A DNA stretch of 64,000 nucleotides from UBA7985 sp002690455 (GTDB lineage Bacteria; Pseudomonadota; Alphaproteobacteria; UBA7985): positions 1-64,000 of the forward strand of contig CBFIIW010000008.1 in assembly GCA_965662775.1 (NCBI GenBank), given 5' to 3'. Both the position numbers and the translations under genes were made by a program. Position 1 is the stretch's first letter, and every line of letters starts with the position of its first letter. Shown here in pieces: positions 1 to 9,165 of the stretch. The notes under the pieces were generated by a model. That model worked only from the letters and a program-made list of their open reading frames with translations, made no database searches and was not told the origin of the DNA.

Positions 1-23
1 AAAGGCCAAAAACCAAACGCAAA

Positions 24-73
24 GTGCGCGCGGGAGGGCCGAAGGCCGCGAAGCGGACAAGGTCCGAGTGCGC
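24..73. repeat. GC-rich palindromic repeat, copy 1
   Basis: Bases 41-62 match the reverse complement of 19239-19260 at 21 of 22 positions. The core is CCGC-GAA-GCGG. Short hairpins follow one another: GGCC-gaa-GGCC, CCGC-gaa-GCGG and CGGAC-aag-GTCCG. The hexamer GTGCGC occurs at both ends (24-29 and 68-73). It lies just upstream of the regB-like gene. This resembles a REP-type extragenic element; no function can be read from the sequence. Confidence 0.5.
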
Positions 74-145
74 AACCTTCCAAAGTCCCACCCCTTATCC
101 CCCCTCCCCCCTTTTCTTTTTCGCCAGCATAGTCAGCTTAAGGAC

Positions 146-1585
146 ATGACCAGCACCAACCCCATACCCGGCGCTTCAGATCAGTTGGAAGCCACACGCG
201 GCCTCGTTTCGTTTCGAATTGTGACAGCAATGCGCTGGATCGCAATTACGGGCCAGGCTGCTGCCGTCCTCGTTGTTTACTTTGCCATGGGGTTCCAGTT
301 GCCTGTCGGGCTGGCCATGCTGCCAATCGCCCTAAACGTCGCTGTAACCTTGTTCGCCTGGCAACGAAGGCGCCGACAGGGCCGTGACGCTCTGTGGCTT
401 CAGGATCGGGAAGCGGGTCAGTATCTCGCCTGGGATCTGGTGCAATTAGGGGTACTCTTGTGGCTTACCGGCGGCGTTTCCAACCCTTTCGCCATTGTCA
501 TCCTAGCCCCTGTGACGGTATCAGCGTCGATCCTGCGTCGCGCCACCACGTCGATCCTCGCCTTCCTGGCTATTGCCATCGTGACTTTGCTCGCCGCTTT
601 TGCCCTACCGATGCCCTGGACCGATGAAAATGTCATTTTTCCGGTTACCTTTGTTGGCGCGCTGTGGGCGTCACTCGTGCTGTCGATCCTGTTCGTCGCC
701 CTTTACGTCTCCTGGTTGGCGCAGCGCGCGCGAGACATGTCGCAGGCTCTCAGCGCCTCCCAACTTGCCCTCGTCCGGGAGCAACGCATGTCCGCCATCG
801 GGGGCCTCGCCGCCGCCGCTGCGCACGAACTGGGTTCGCCGCTTTCCACGATCGCCGTCGTTGCCAAAGAACTGCTGCATGACCTGCCTGCCGGATCAGC
901 CCAAGCCGAAGACGCCGCCTTATTGGTACAGGAAACCAACCGCTGCCGTGATATCCTCGTCGCCCTCGAGCAGCGCAACAGCGGGCCACCCGACAGTGAC
1001 GACCCGTACCACCATCTGCCAATTTCAACACTTCTGGAAGTCGCCGCTCACCCGCACCAACAGGACCGTGTCACCCTCAGCATCATCGCCGATCCGATCC
1101 ACGTTGACGACGACGGCAATGACGACCTTGCCGAACTGACTGACGCTGACCTCGTCGAAGGCAATTTCAACGAGATCGACGTGACTCGCCTCGAACAGCC
1201 AACCATCGCCCGTCGGCCAGAGCTGATCCACGGCCTCGGAAATTTCATTCAAAACGCGATCCAGTTCGCGTCCACAGAAGTGACAGTTCAAGCCACGTGG
1301 ACCACGGACACAATCTCTGTCCTGATCCTCGACGATGGCCCTGGTTTCGATCCGGCCATCCTCAACCGCCTGGGTGAGCCCTACGTACAGGGGAACCTAA
1401 GCCGGACACAGGCGCGCCGGACTGGAACGAGGAGCGGAGCGGATGCCGGAATGGGGCTTGGGGTCTTCATTGCTCGCACCCTGCTAGAACACACTGGTGC
1501 CACGCTGGACTTTACAAATCGTCGCAGGGGAGGGGCATCGGTTGCTGTCACGTGGAACCGACCTAGCTTAAATGTAGAAGATTGA
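146..1585 (+). CDS. regB: RegB/ActS/PrrB-type redox sensor histidine kinase
   Basis: This is a membrane sensor kinase of the RegB family, which controls respiratory, photosynthetic or carbon and nitrogen genes in response to redox state. About six hydrophobic segments fill the N-terminal 200 residues. They include the quinone-binding heptapeptide GGVSNPF (about residues 109-115). The phospho-acceptor H-box AAAHELGSPLSTI has its His near residue 227. The redox-active Cys of the family is present in NRCRDIL (about residue 267). ATP-binding boxes are GNFIQNAIQFA, DDGPGF and GMGLGVFIA. I chose the ATG at 146, giving 479 aa, because upstream in-frame sequence is Pro-rich and unlike the family. The regA-like gene follows 59 bp downstream. 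The usual senC gene is not between them. Confidence 0.9.
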   Translation: MTSTNPIPGASDQLEATRGLVSFRIVTAMRWIAITGQAAAVLVVYFAMGFQLPVGLAMLPIALNVAVTLFAWQRRRRQGRDALWLQDREAGQYLAWDLVQLGVLLWLTGGVSNPFAIVILAPVTVSASILRRATTSILAFLAIAIVTLLAAFALPMPWTDENVIFPVTFVGALWASLVLSILFVALYVSWLAQRARDMSQALSASQLALVREQRMSAIGGLAAAAAHELGSPLSTIAVVAKELLHDLPAGSAQAEDAALLVQETNRCRDILVALEQRNSGPPDSDDPYHHLPISTLLEVAAHPHQQDRVTLSIIADPIHVDDDGNDDLAELTDADLVEGNFNEIDVTRLEQPTIARRPELIHGLGNFIQNAIQFASTEVTVQATWTTDTISVLILDDGPGFDPAILNRLGEPYVQGNLSRTQARRTGTRSGADAGMGLGVFIARTLLEHTGATLDFTNRRRGGASVAVTWNRPSLNVED

Positions 1586-1644
1586 TATTTTGGAGGTTTT
1601 TCGCGCCAGAATCGGGACCGCGACCGACCGACTGAGAGGACACT

Positions 1645-2226
1645 ATGTCTTTAGGCGTTGCTATAGAGACCGACGAAGCCCAAGCCCTGCAGGGTGATGT
1701 CGACCGCAGCCTGCTAATCGTAGATGACGACACCCGGTTCGCTGAGCGGCTCGCGAGAGCACTTGAGCGGCGCGGATTCGAACCTGTGACCGCCTATTCT
1801 GTGAAGGACGGCAAAGAAGCCGCCTCGATCAACCCGCCAGCCTTCGCGGTCGTCGATTTGCGATTGGAAGACGGAAACGGGCTGGACGTGGTGACAGCGT
1901 TGACCGAAGCGCGCACAAACAGTCGCGTGGTCGTCCTGACCGGTTATGGCAACATTGCCACCGCCGTTTCAGCTGTGAAACTTGGCGCGCATGACTATCT
2001 GCCCAAGCCCGCTGACGCCGATATCGTCGAAGCCGCGTTGCTCTCTGGTGACGGCCTTCTGCCCCCGCCGCCTGAATTTCCGATGACGGCCGACCGAATT
2101 CGGTGGGAGCACATCCAGCGGATCTACGAACAGTGCGATCGAAACGTGTCGGAGACGGCCCGCCGCTTGCGCATGCACCGCCGTACGCTGCAGCGTATTC
2201 TCAACAAATACGCGCCACGCGTTTAA
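1645..2226 (+). CDS. regA: RegA/ActR/PrrA-type response regulator
   Basis: This is the partner regulator of the preceding kinase, 193 aa. The receiver domain (about residues 20-135) has the acidic pair LIVDDD and phospho-acceptor Asp71 in VVDLRLEDG. The conserved switch residues lie in VVLTGYG and LPKPAD. A proline linker (PPPPEFP) leads to a Fis-like helix-turn-helix (about 150-190) with ETARRLRMHRRTLQRIL. This arrangement is typical of RegA, whose output domain is nearly invariant across alphaproteobacteria. A ribosome-binding site (AGAGG) lies 5 bases before the ATG. It is probably co-transcribed with regB. Compared with regB-senC-regA operons the senC gene is missing; a SCO-family gene lies near 40.3 kb. 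Confidence 0.93.
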   Translation: MSLGVAIETDEAQALQGDVDRSLLIVDDDTRFAERLARALERRGFEPVTAYSVKDGKEAASINPPAFAVVDLRLEDGNGLDVVTALTEARTNSRVVVLTGYGNIATAVSAVKLGAHDYLPKPADADIVEAALLSGDGLLPPPPEFPMTADRIRWEHIQRIYEQCDRNVSETARRLRMHRRTLQRILNKYAPRV

Positions 2227-2356
2227 ACCCCGAGCGGCGGAAGTGTTGTCCCCTTAAACTGCACAAATATACGGGTCGCAAATCGGTAGGTCACGCGGCG
2301 GCTCGGCCCCAAGACCGGAACACGTGGGCACGGCGAGAGGCGAGGCTTGAGCGTCT

Positions 2357-2968
2357 CTAGATCATCGACCGCTCCCGCACAAGCCGATCGGCAGCGTTGG
2401 TCGCGTACTTCATCAGCAGTGATCGCCGCCGGGCGGCAGGCAACGGGTCTGCCATCTTTGGCGGTCGCAGCTCAAACGCCTCAAAATTGTCTGCCAAAAT
2501 AACACCCACGTCCTCTGGCAGTTGTGGCAACGGGAAATCCGGGTCTACCGCGAAGCTGAACCGATCGCAAAAGCCGAGATATTCCTGCCACTTTTGATCA
2601 ACACGGAAGTCATCAAGGCAGGACTTGATTTCTATGGCCCAGAATTGCCCCTTGGTTGACAGCGCCATGACGTCCACGCGGCGCCCTGTTGGCAGGGTAA
2701 ATTCGGGCAGCACTGACCACCCCAGTGCATGAAAGTGTCCAATTACACCGCGAAGAATTCGAGCGGTTATGTCGACACGGGAAACACCATATCCCAGACC
2801 CATACCAGACCGTTGCACCGCTCCCTCGAGCCCGCCGCTCTGGGTGTCAGCGAGGGCCGAGCTTGCGGCGTCAGACGCTGATTCACCACCACGAGCTGTG
2901 CCTCTGCCACTGCTCGAAGCTGGACTCGTGCCTGAACCAGCCCTTGCGTTGTCGGCCTTTTCCGTCAT
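2357..2968 (-). CDS. mmcB: MmcB family DNA repair protein
   Basis: Residues about 64-203 match the alphaproteobacterial MmcB family, a PD-(D/E)XK-like nuclease fold linked in Caulobacter to mitomycin C resistance. Visible landmarks are RRVDVMAL, the nuclease-type AIEIKSC and the segment DQKWQEYLGFCDRFSFAV. The first 55 residues are low-complexity (Gly, Ser, Ala and Thr) and unlike the core. The true start may therefore lie further in, for example the Met at 2803. I keep the long version because no strong ribosome-binding site supports the shorter one. It is transcribed convergently with regBA and divergently from the cold-shock gene. Confidence 0.8.
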   Translation of the reverse strand: MTEKADNARAGSGTSPASSSGRGTARGGESASDAASSALADTQSGGLEGAVQRSGMGLGYGVSRVDITARILRGVIGHFHALGWSVLPEFTLPTGRRVDVMALSTKGQFWAIEIKSCLDDFRVDQKWQEYLGFCDRFSFAVDPDFPLPQLPEDVGVILADNFEAFELRPPKMADPLPAARRRSLLMKYATNAADRLVRERSMI

Positions 2969-3137
2969 AGCTCATTTATGGATCATGTTTGCCCGAAGGT
3001 CCAACAGCACAGACCGCCTAAATTTTGAGCGAGCCCTGTTTTGATTGCAAATAATGCAGGCAGACCAAATCGTCATCCTAGTGTCTTATAGTCATGTCTG
3101 AATACTGCCCTGGTAACTGAAAAGCGCGGGGCTAGCT

Positions 3138-3611
3138 ATGACGGAACAATCCGTAGGCGTGACGGCGACAGTAAAGTGGTTCAATCCTACTAAGGGGTTC
3201 GGGTTTGTAACAGCCTCGGATACGCCACGGGACGCCCTTCTTCACGCAAGTGTTCTGGCTCGAAGGGGCAAACGTTGGCTGCCCGAAGGCACCGAAGTCG
3301 AGGTTATCCTCGACGAGGGGCCTAAAGGGCTGATCGTCTCAGAGCTGTTAGACTTCCGTGAACCCGAAGAGCCCGAGGTCCAAGACATTGACAGCGACTG
3401 GATCGAAGCTGAGGTCAAATTCTTCAATTTTTCGAAGGGTTATGGCTTCGCAATGATCACCAACAGTGACGGCAGCACCGAAGACGTGTTTTTCGACAGC
3501 CGGGCGCTGGCACAGGCTGATCTCGACCCACCCCGACCCGGTGAACCCTTCGCCGTTCAGCTTGTCGACCGGCCGCAGGGTCGCGCAGCCCAGCGGATTA
3601 AAGCCGCCTGA
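3138..3611 (+). CDS. Tandem cold-shock-domain protein
   Basis: The 157-aa protein has two cold-shock domains, a form common in alphaproteobacteria. The first (about residues 7-70) has VKWFNPTKGFGFV and ALLHASVL, matching the RNP1 and RNP2 RNA-binding motifs. The second (about 92-156) has VKFFNFSKGYGF and DVFFDSRAL. An acidic linker (EPEEPEVQDID) joins them. Such proteins bind single-stranded RNA or DNA and act as RNA chaperones. The 169-bp upstream region is long enough for its own promoter and leader. The 3' end overlaps the convergent aminotransferase gene by 14 bp. Confidence 0.9.
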   Translation: MTEQSVGVTATVKWFNPTKGFGFVTASDTPRDALLHASVLARRGKRWLPEGTEVEVILDEGPKGLIVSELLDFREPEEPEVQDIDSDWIEAEVKFFNFSKGYGFAMITNSDGSTEDVFFDSRALAQADLDPPRPGEPFAVQLVDRPQGRAAQRIKAA

Positions 3612-4785
3612 CCCACGCCTCGATCCGGTCCATAGCAGCGTCGATATTCGCGCTGGAATTAGCGAATGACATCCGGACATAGCCCTCTCCCGCCTCGCCG
3701 AAGGACGTCCCGGCGATCGCGGCAACGTTGAGGTCTTCCAGCCATCGTTCCTGAACCTGTTGCGAAGTCAGCCCAAGTCCGCTGATGTTGGGAAAAGCGT
3801 AGAAGGCGCCTTTCGGCCGCGCCGCAGTAACGCCAGGTAAGGCATTAAGCCGGTCATGGATGAGATCACGCCGCGCCTGAAACGCCTCTCGCATGGTTTC
3901 GACGCCGTCCTGCGGTCCCTCCAGTGCCGCCAGCGCTGCCGCTTGAGAGGGAGTGTTGACGCAACTGTGGATGTTGATCGCCAGACGGGTCGCGGCCCCG
4001 ATCATAGATGCGGGCCAGATTCCCCACCCCAGCCGCCAACCGGTCATCGCGTAGGTCTTTGACCATCCATCCAACACGATGAGCCGGTCGCGCAGCGCCT
4101 CGAACTGCAGCAAGCTCAGGTGGCTGGCTCCATCGAAATAAAGCCGCGAATAGATCTCATCCGAAAGAATGGCACAGTCGGGAAATGCCTCCAGTCCACG
4201 CGCCAACGCCGCGACCTCTGCTTGGAGGTTACTGCCACCCGTCGGGTTTCCAGGGCTGTTAAGAATGATCAGGCAGGTGTTTGAATTCACGCGGGCGAGG
4301 ATTTCCTCTGCGCTGAAACTGAAGCCCTTGTCTTCGTGCAGGCCGTAAGCCACAGGACGGGCTCCGCTGTAAGCAGCCATTGAGCGATAAATGGGAAAAC
4401 CGGGATCAGGATAGAGAATTTCCCGGCCATGTTCACCCAGCAGCAGCATGGCAAACGCCATGGTGACCTTGCCCCCGGGCACAACCAGTACCGTATCTGG
4501 TGTCACCGTCAGCCCGTAACAGCGCGCGTAGTGCGCCGCCACTCCTTCCCGCAGTGCATCAGTCCCCGCCGCCGCCGTGTAGCCATGGAGCCCATCACGC
4601 AGGGCCTTGACTGCAGCTTCAACAATATACGCCGAAGTTTCGAAATCTGGCTGTCCAATGCCCAGGTTGATTACCGGATGACCCGCAGCTGCGCGATTCT
4701 GCGCCCGCTTTAGAACGTCAAAAGCGCTTTCCGTTTCAAGCTGACTCACGTTGGATGCTAGTAGCTTCATCTTTTTATCATTCAT
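3598..4785 (-). CDS. Class I/II PLP-dependent aminotransferase
   Basis: This is a fold-type I aminotransferase of 395 aa. It has the usual substrate-side LGIGQPDF, the NSPGNPTGG loop, the DEIY motif and the PLP-binding lysine in WSKTYAMTGWRLGW. RMSFANS near the C-terminus holds the substrate-carboxylate Arg. The family includes aspartate and aromatic aminotransferases, and the exact substrate cannot be set from sequence. The start at 4785 lacks a clear ribosome-binding site; Met6 (MKLLAS) is an alternative. It is divergent from the large outer-membrane gene, with 257 bp between them, and convergent with the cold-shock gene. Confidence 0.85.
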   Translation of the reverse strand: MNDKKMKLLASNVSQLETESAFDVLKRAQNRAAAGHPVINLGIGQPDFETSAYIVEAAVKALRDGLHGYTAAAGTDALREGVAAHYARCYGLTVTPDTVLVVPGGKVTMAFAMLLLGEHGREILYPDPGFPIYRSMAAYSGARPVAYGLHEDKGFSFSAEEILARVNSNTCLIILNSPGNPTGGSNLQAEVAALARGLEAFPDCAILSDEIYSRLYFDGASHLSLLQFEALRDRLIVLDGWSKTYAMTGWRLGWGIWPASMIGAATRLAINIHSCVNTPSQAAALAALEGPQDGVETMREAFQARRDLIHDRLNALPGVTAARPKGAFYAFPNISGLGLTSQQVQERWLEDLNVAAIAGTSFGEAGEGYVRMSFANSSANIDAAMDRIEAWVRRL

Positions 4786-5014
4786 TGGTTAGATATTTCT
4801 TCTGTTTAATTACCATTATTTGAGAGAATTGAAGGTTACGCCCGCCTCATCTGTCACGTCTTTATTTTTAATTTGATGATTTGGCACAGCGGTTGCGCCT
4901 TTGGTCCTGCCCCCATAGGTCCTGCCTTGGCTCACCGGTTGCAGTCAGAGCGATAAGCCTAAAAAGGGCAACCAAAATACTAAGGCCAAAATGGCCAACG
5001 TAAAAATTATATGG

Positions 5015-5028
5015 CCACTGAATAGTGG
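5015..5028 (+). promoter_or_regulatory. Small hairpin just upstream of the ribosome-binding site
   Basis: CCACT-gaat-AGTGG forms a perfect 5-bp stem. It ends two bases before the GAGGA ribosome-binding site (5031-5035) of the large outer-membrane gene. It could modulate translation start. This is only suggested by position, and the stem is short. Confidence 0.25.
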
Positions 5029-5042
5029 TTGAGGAACGAGTA

Positions 5043-8000
5043 ATGATTAAACAGTTTTGGGCCAAGGGGGCTCGGCTGGCGTGTGCCGGTGCGATCCTCC
5101 TGATGGGACACTTGTCCCTGGGTTCCGGGGCTTGGGCACAAAGTAACGCCGTGAATAGCACGGCAATCGCTCCAAACCAGGAACAGGAATGGCTGGGTAC
5201 CGGCCGTGATATTCCTAATGGACTTCCCTTTCAAATCTCTGTTGACGGTGTACCGATCGACGGCTCGTTGGGCACGGCCGAAGATGATCAGCGTACCGTA
5301 GACGTTGCGTTCGACCGCATGGATATTCAGGTGAACTTTGATGGTCTTAAGCTTGAAAAATCCGCCAATGTTCAGGCCAATAAGGCGGGCGCCGAGATCG
5401 GCGAAGCTGTGGTTTTTACCCCCTATTGGAACTATGGCGCCTTCGTTAGACGGGCCGAGATACGTGTATTTGCATCCGATGGTTCGACCGATGGACGTCC
5501 TGTTGCGGTACTCCCCCTCAAGGTCGGACGATCCGTGTCGTGGACAATACCTCCGGAGGTCAGCGGTGACTTGCAGTACCTGCTGCGGCTCTACAACAGC
5601 CGTAACCGCATCGACGAGACCATTCCCCAGCGGCTGAAGCTGTTTTCCCGGGATCATGATCAGGACGACAACCAAGCGATCAGCAATGCGGGCTATGGGC
5701 AGAACGCGCTGGCCAAGTCGAACATCCCGGTCAGCGGTGGCACCGTGACAGTCTTCGGTCACAGCGTCCCGGAAGACAGTACCGTCTACGTACTCGGGCT
5801 TCCTGTTCCAGTGGACGGTAGCCGGCGTTTCGTTACTGAACAATTGCTGCCAGCGGGTGCGCACAACGTGACCATAGCGGTCCTGGACGACGACAAACGT
5901 GGGCTCGAGTTCCAGCGCAATCTTTATATTCCGGACCGGGACTTCTTTTACATTGCTTTGGGTGATCTGACCGTCAGCAGCCAGACGGCATCGGGGCCGA
6001 GCCAACTGGTCGGCCCGACGGGCGGGCTGGGCAGCAATCTGTCCACCAACGCGCGCTTAGCCGGATTTATGAAGGGTAAGCTCTTCGGTGATGTTTTTGT
6101 GACGGCACAGGCCGACACAGGCGAATCCAGCCTCGGCGAACTGTTCACGAATTTCCTCGACAAGGATCCCTCGAAGCTGATCGATCGGATCGATGACGAC
6201 CGGACTTACACCACCTTTGGCGACGATTCGACCATCAAGGACGAAACGCCGTCACAGGGTAAGTTCTACGTCAAAGTCGAGAAGGGCAGCAGCCACGTCA
6301 TGTGGGGTAACTTTTCGACCAATGTCACCGGGACTGAGTTCGCAAACGTATCCCGCTCTCTTTACGGCGGTCAGCTCAAATACCGCACAGAGGCAGCGAC
6401 CGGAAACGGCGATCCATACTTCGCAGTTGATGGGTTCATCGCACAGCAGGGCACCATTCGACATCGGGATGAGTTCCGCGGCACCGGCAACTCGGTCTAC
6501 TTCCTGTCATTTCAGGATCTGGTCGTTGGCGGCGAGCGGCTCATTGTCGAGGTCCGCGACCCCTTCAACGGCGGTGTGAAAAGTCGCCGCGAACTGGTCT
6601 ACGGTGAGGACTATGACATCGACTATATCCAGGGTCGTGTAATCCTTATGGAACCCCTGCCCTCGACCGTTGATGATGGATACATCGTCAGCTTTGGCGA
6701 TGGTCTTGCGGGCGATCAGGTCTTCCTGGTTACGGAATATGACTACGCCCCGGTGGGTGCCAATCTTGACGAATTGTTCTATGGCGGGCGTGTCTCAGCC
6801 TGGGCTGCAAGATATCTCAACGTTGGCGCAACAGCGATTGTTGACCGTCGTGGTCTGATCGACAAGCAGATGCTAGAGGCCGATGCGACACTCGCCTTGC
6901 GTGGCAACACCTACATCCGGGCCGAAATCGCACAGTCGACGGGTGATCCAGCCGTTACCTTCGGCTCCATGGACGGTGGTTATTTCGTCGACCCGGCGGA
7001 CTCACCCGCGCAAATGCAGACGCTGGTCCCGAACGGTTCGCCGTTGATGATCGTCGGAGATATGAACAACGCAGACGACATTCAGGTCGAAATCCGCTCC
7101 CGTGACGAGGTGACAGGTGTAGAAACCGGGACGAAAATGCTGATGATCGATCAGGATTTCACGCTCACGGGTAACACACTGGAACTGATCGGCGACTTCG
7201 CTGGATTTGATGGAACCCTAACGGGTGGTGAGGGCTCCAAGATCAGCCCCACGTCCATGGACGGTGACCTCGTTGAACTGAGCGTCAATCCGAACAGTGG
7301 CCTGCAGGGTGACAGCGGCTACCGTCTCGAAGCCTCATTCGCTGCGGACGACTTCGGTCTGCCGATCAAGGCGCGGGCAACGGCTTACTACCAGCATCGT
7401 GATGCTGGTTTTGCCGGAACCTCGTCTTACACCGCAGATGAGATCAACCAGATTGGTGGCACCGTCTCGGCACCTGCCGGTCCGTTAACCTTCAGCGCAC
7501 GGTTCGATCAGACCAGCAACGTGACGCAGAATACCGAAAATCGACGCATCAATATCGATGCCCGAGGTAAAATCCGCAATATTGATGGCGGTATCGGTCT
7601 GGGCTTCACTGACACGACCGAAGACGGCAAACAAACCGCCAGTTCAAACACTGTCGGGGCCGACATCGGGGCCACGTTTGGTGATATCCGCGTCGGTGCC
7701 TTTGGTCAGTATGACCTGAGCAACGACAGCGGTGCCAACAGCGGTCGCGTCGGCTTAAAGGGCTCGGCACAGTTGAACGAGAACTTTGCCATCAAAGGCA
7801 CGATCGGCACAGACTTCGAAAACGGCGGCACCACCCCTCTAAGCGAGCGGATGTTCGCATCAGTCGGGACGGACGTAACCGTCAACGACTTCTTGCGGCT
7901 GAATGCAGGCTATGAGCTTGCGGGTCGGACCAATGCCGGGACCGGTGCGGGCCAGATCGGCGGCACAATGAACTTCGGAGCTAAAGCGCGGTTCGACAGC

Positions 8001-8954
8001 GGCGTTGACTTCTACATAAACGAAACTGTTGGGCACGCTGGCAGTTCAATCAACAAACTCCAGCATGCATTCGGAGTGAACTATGCGCCAGCACAAGCGC
8101 TGAGCTTTGGTCTCTCGGGTGAACTGGGCCAGGTCCGAAAGGATCAGACTTTACCGGCCGGTCCGAATAACCCCTTCCTCAACCGGAGGGCCGCGACCCT
8201 TCAGGGCCGGTACAGCCAGGAAGACCTGAGCGTTGGCGCTGCTGCAGAATACCGGTGGGAGGAAAGCTCTCAGGACCTTGACGAAGATAACGAGGACGAC
8301 ACCCGTGCAACCTTGATCTTCAAGGCTGATGCCTCTGCATCTCTGTCACCCAGCTGGCGCTTAGTGGCCGATGCTGCGGTAGCCTTCTCCCGCTTCAACG
8401 GCAACTTTGAGGACGGCAACTTTGTCGAAGGCTCCATCGGTGCAGCTTACCGGCCCATCGACAATGACCGGCTGAACATGCTGGTCCGCGGTACGGTGCT
8501 CTACGACCTGCCAACCCGGCAACAAGTGATCAAAGGCGCGCGTCAGGCTGATTATCGCCAACGCAGCCTGATCGGTGAAGTTGATGCGATCTTCGAATTG
8601 ACGAAGAACATTGATGTCGGTGCGAAGTATGGTGTGAAGGTTGGTGAAATCACCTCTTGCCGAACCTGCAATGACTGGTTCGGGTCCAATATTCACCTTG
8701 CGGTCGGTCGCCTCGACTGGCACGTGGTCAAGAACTGGGACGCTCTGCTCGAAGGCCGGGTGATGTACCAGGGGAATGTGGGCAACAGTGGCCAGCATGC
8801 CATCCGTTACGGAGCTCTCGCCGCCGTTTATCGCCACATGGGCGATAACCTGAAAGTCGGCGGTGGCTACAACTTCGGCTCGTTTGACGACGACCTGACG
8901 AACGTCTCGTTCGACAAACATGGTCTGTTCCTGAACGCAGTAGCGAAGTTCTGA
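5043..8954 (+). CDS. Very large outer-membrane beta-barrel protein, uncharacterised family
   Basis: The protein has 1303 aa. A signal peptide covers residues 1 to about 33, with cleavage after GAWA. An N-terminal region of beta-sandwich character follows (about 34-300). A conserved central region (about 380-580) has short motifs such as YTTFGDDS, GKFYVKVEKG, VMWGNF, EFRGTGNSVYFL and DYDIDYIQGRVIL. The last 500 or so residues alternate hydrophobic and polar, as in transmembrane beta strands, and end in NAVAKF with a terminal aromatic. I recall this core and C-terminal domain in many proteobacterial surface proteins, often near DUF11-type adhesins, but know no assigned function. I chose ATG 5043 because GAGGA lies 7 bases upstream; an upstream GTG at 5025 would precede that site. 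It stands alone, with divergent and convergent neighbours. Confidence 0.7.
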   Translation: MIKQFWAKGARLACAGAILLMGHLSLGSGAWAQSNAVNSTAIAPNQEQEWLGTGRDIPNGLPFQISVDGVPIDGSLGTAEDDQRTVDVAFDRMDIQVNFDGLKLEKSANVQANKAGAEIGEAVVFTPYWNYGAFVRRAEIRVFASDGSTDGRPVAVLPLKVGRSVSWTIPPEVSGDLQYLLRLYNSRNRIDETIPQRLKLFSRDHDQDDNQAISNAGYGQNALAKSNIPVSGGTVTVFGHSVPEDSTVYVLGLPVPVDGSRRFVTEQLLPAGAHNVTIAVLDDDKRGLEFQRNLYIPDRDFFYIALGDLTVSSQTASGPSQLVGPTGGLGSNLSTNARLAGFMKGKLFGDVFVTAQADTGESSLGELFTNFLDKDPSKLIDRIDDDRTYTTFGDDSTIKDETPSQGKFYVKVEKGSSHVMWGNFSTNVTGTEFANVSRSLYGGQLKYRTEAATGNGDPYFAVDGFIAQQGTIRHRDEFRGTGNSVYFLSFQDLVVGGERLIVEVRDPFNGGVKSRRELVYGEDYDIDYIQGRVILMEPLPSTVDDGYIVSFGDGLAGDQVFLVTEYDYAPVGANLDELFYGGRVSAWAARYLNVGATAIVDRRGLIDKQMLEADATLALRGNTYIRAEIAQSTGDPAVTFGSMDGGYFVDPADSPAQMQTLVPNGSPLMIVGDMNNADDIQVEIRSRDEVTGVETGTKMLMIDQDFTLTGNTLELIGDFAGFDGTLTGGEGSKISPTSMDGDLVELSVNPNSGLQGDSGYRLEASFAADDFGLPIKARATAYYQHRDAGFAGTSSYTADEINQIGGTVSAPAGPLTFSARFDQTSNVTQNTENRRINIDARGKIRNIDGGIGLGFTDTTEDGKQTASSNTVGADIGATFGDIRVGAFGQYDLSNDSGANSGRVGLKGSAQLNENFAIKGTIGTDFENGGTTPLSERMFASVGTDVTVNDFLRLNAGYELAGRTNAGTGAGQIGGTMNFGAKARFDSGVDFYINETVGHAGSSINKLQHAFGVNYAPAQALSFGLSGELGQVRKDQTLPAGPNNPFLNRRAATLQGRYSQEDLSVGAAAEYRWEESSQDLDEDNEDDTRATLIFKADASASLSPSWRLVADAAVAFSRFNGNFEDGNFVEGSIGAAYRPIDNDRLNMLVRGTVLYDLPTRQQVIKGARQADYRQRSLIGEVDAIFELTKNIDVGAKYGVKVGEITSCRTCNDWFGSNIHLAVGRLDWHVVKNWDALLEGRVMYQGNVGNSGQHAIRYGALAAVYRHMGDNLKVGGGYNFGSFDDDLTNVSFDKHGLFLNAVAKF

Positions 8955-9165
8955 TCCCCCGGATCGGGGTCGGCTTCTTACTCGTTCCCTGCCGAGCCTG
9001 TTACGGGGTTAGGGGCGGGTGCGCTCACCACACTTCTGCGGTTCGCCGTCAGAAAAGGTGGATAGGTCTGAATGCCCAATCGGACCGCCCATGGGTGCAC
9101 CTGCCTCCCTTTCCTTTGCCGATCGACCTTCGCTTTTTCCCCTATGCCATGCTGGGTCAAAGCGT

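Noticed and set aside
1750..1770. tRNA T-arm-like sequence GGATTCGAACC
   Set aside because: It lies inside the regA receiver domain in frame, with no acceptor or anticodon arm around it.
8953..8971. Terminator after the large outer-membrane gene
   Set aside because: A small GATCCCC/GGGGTC stem is present but has a bulge and no T-tract, so I did not list it.
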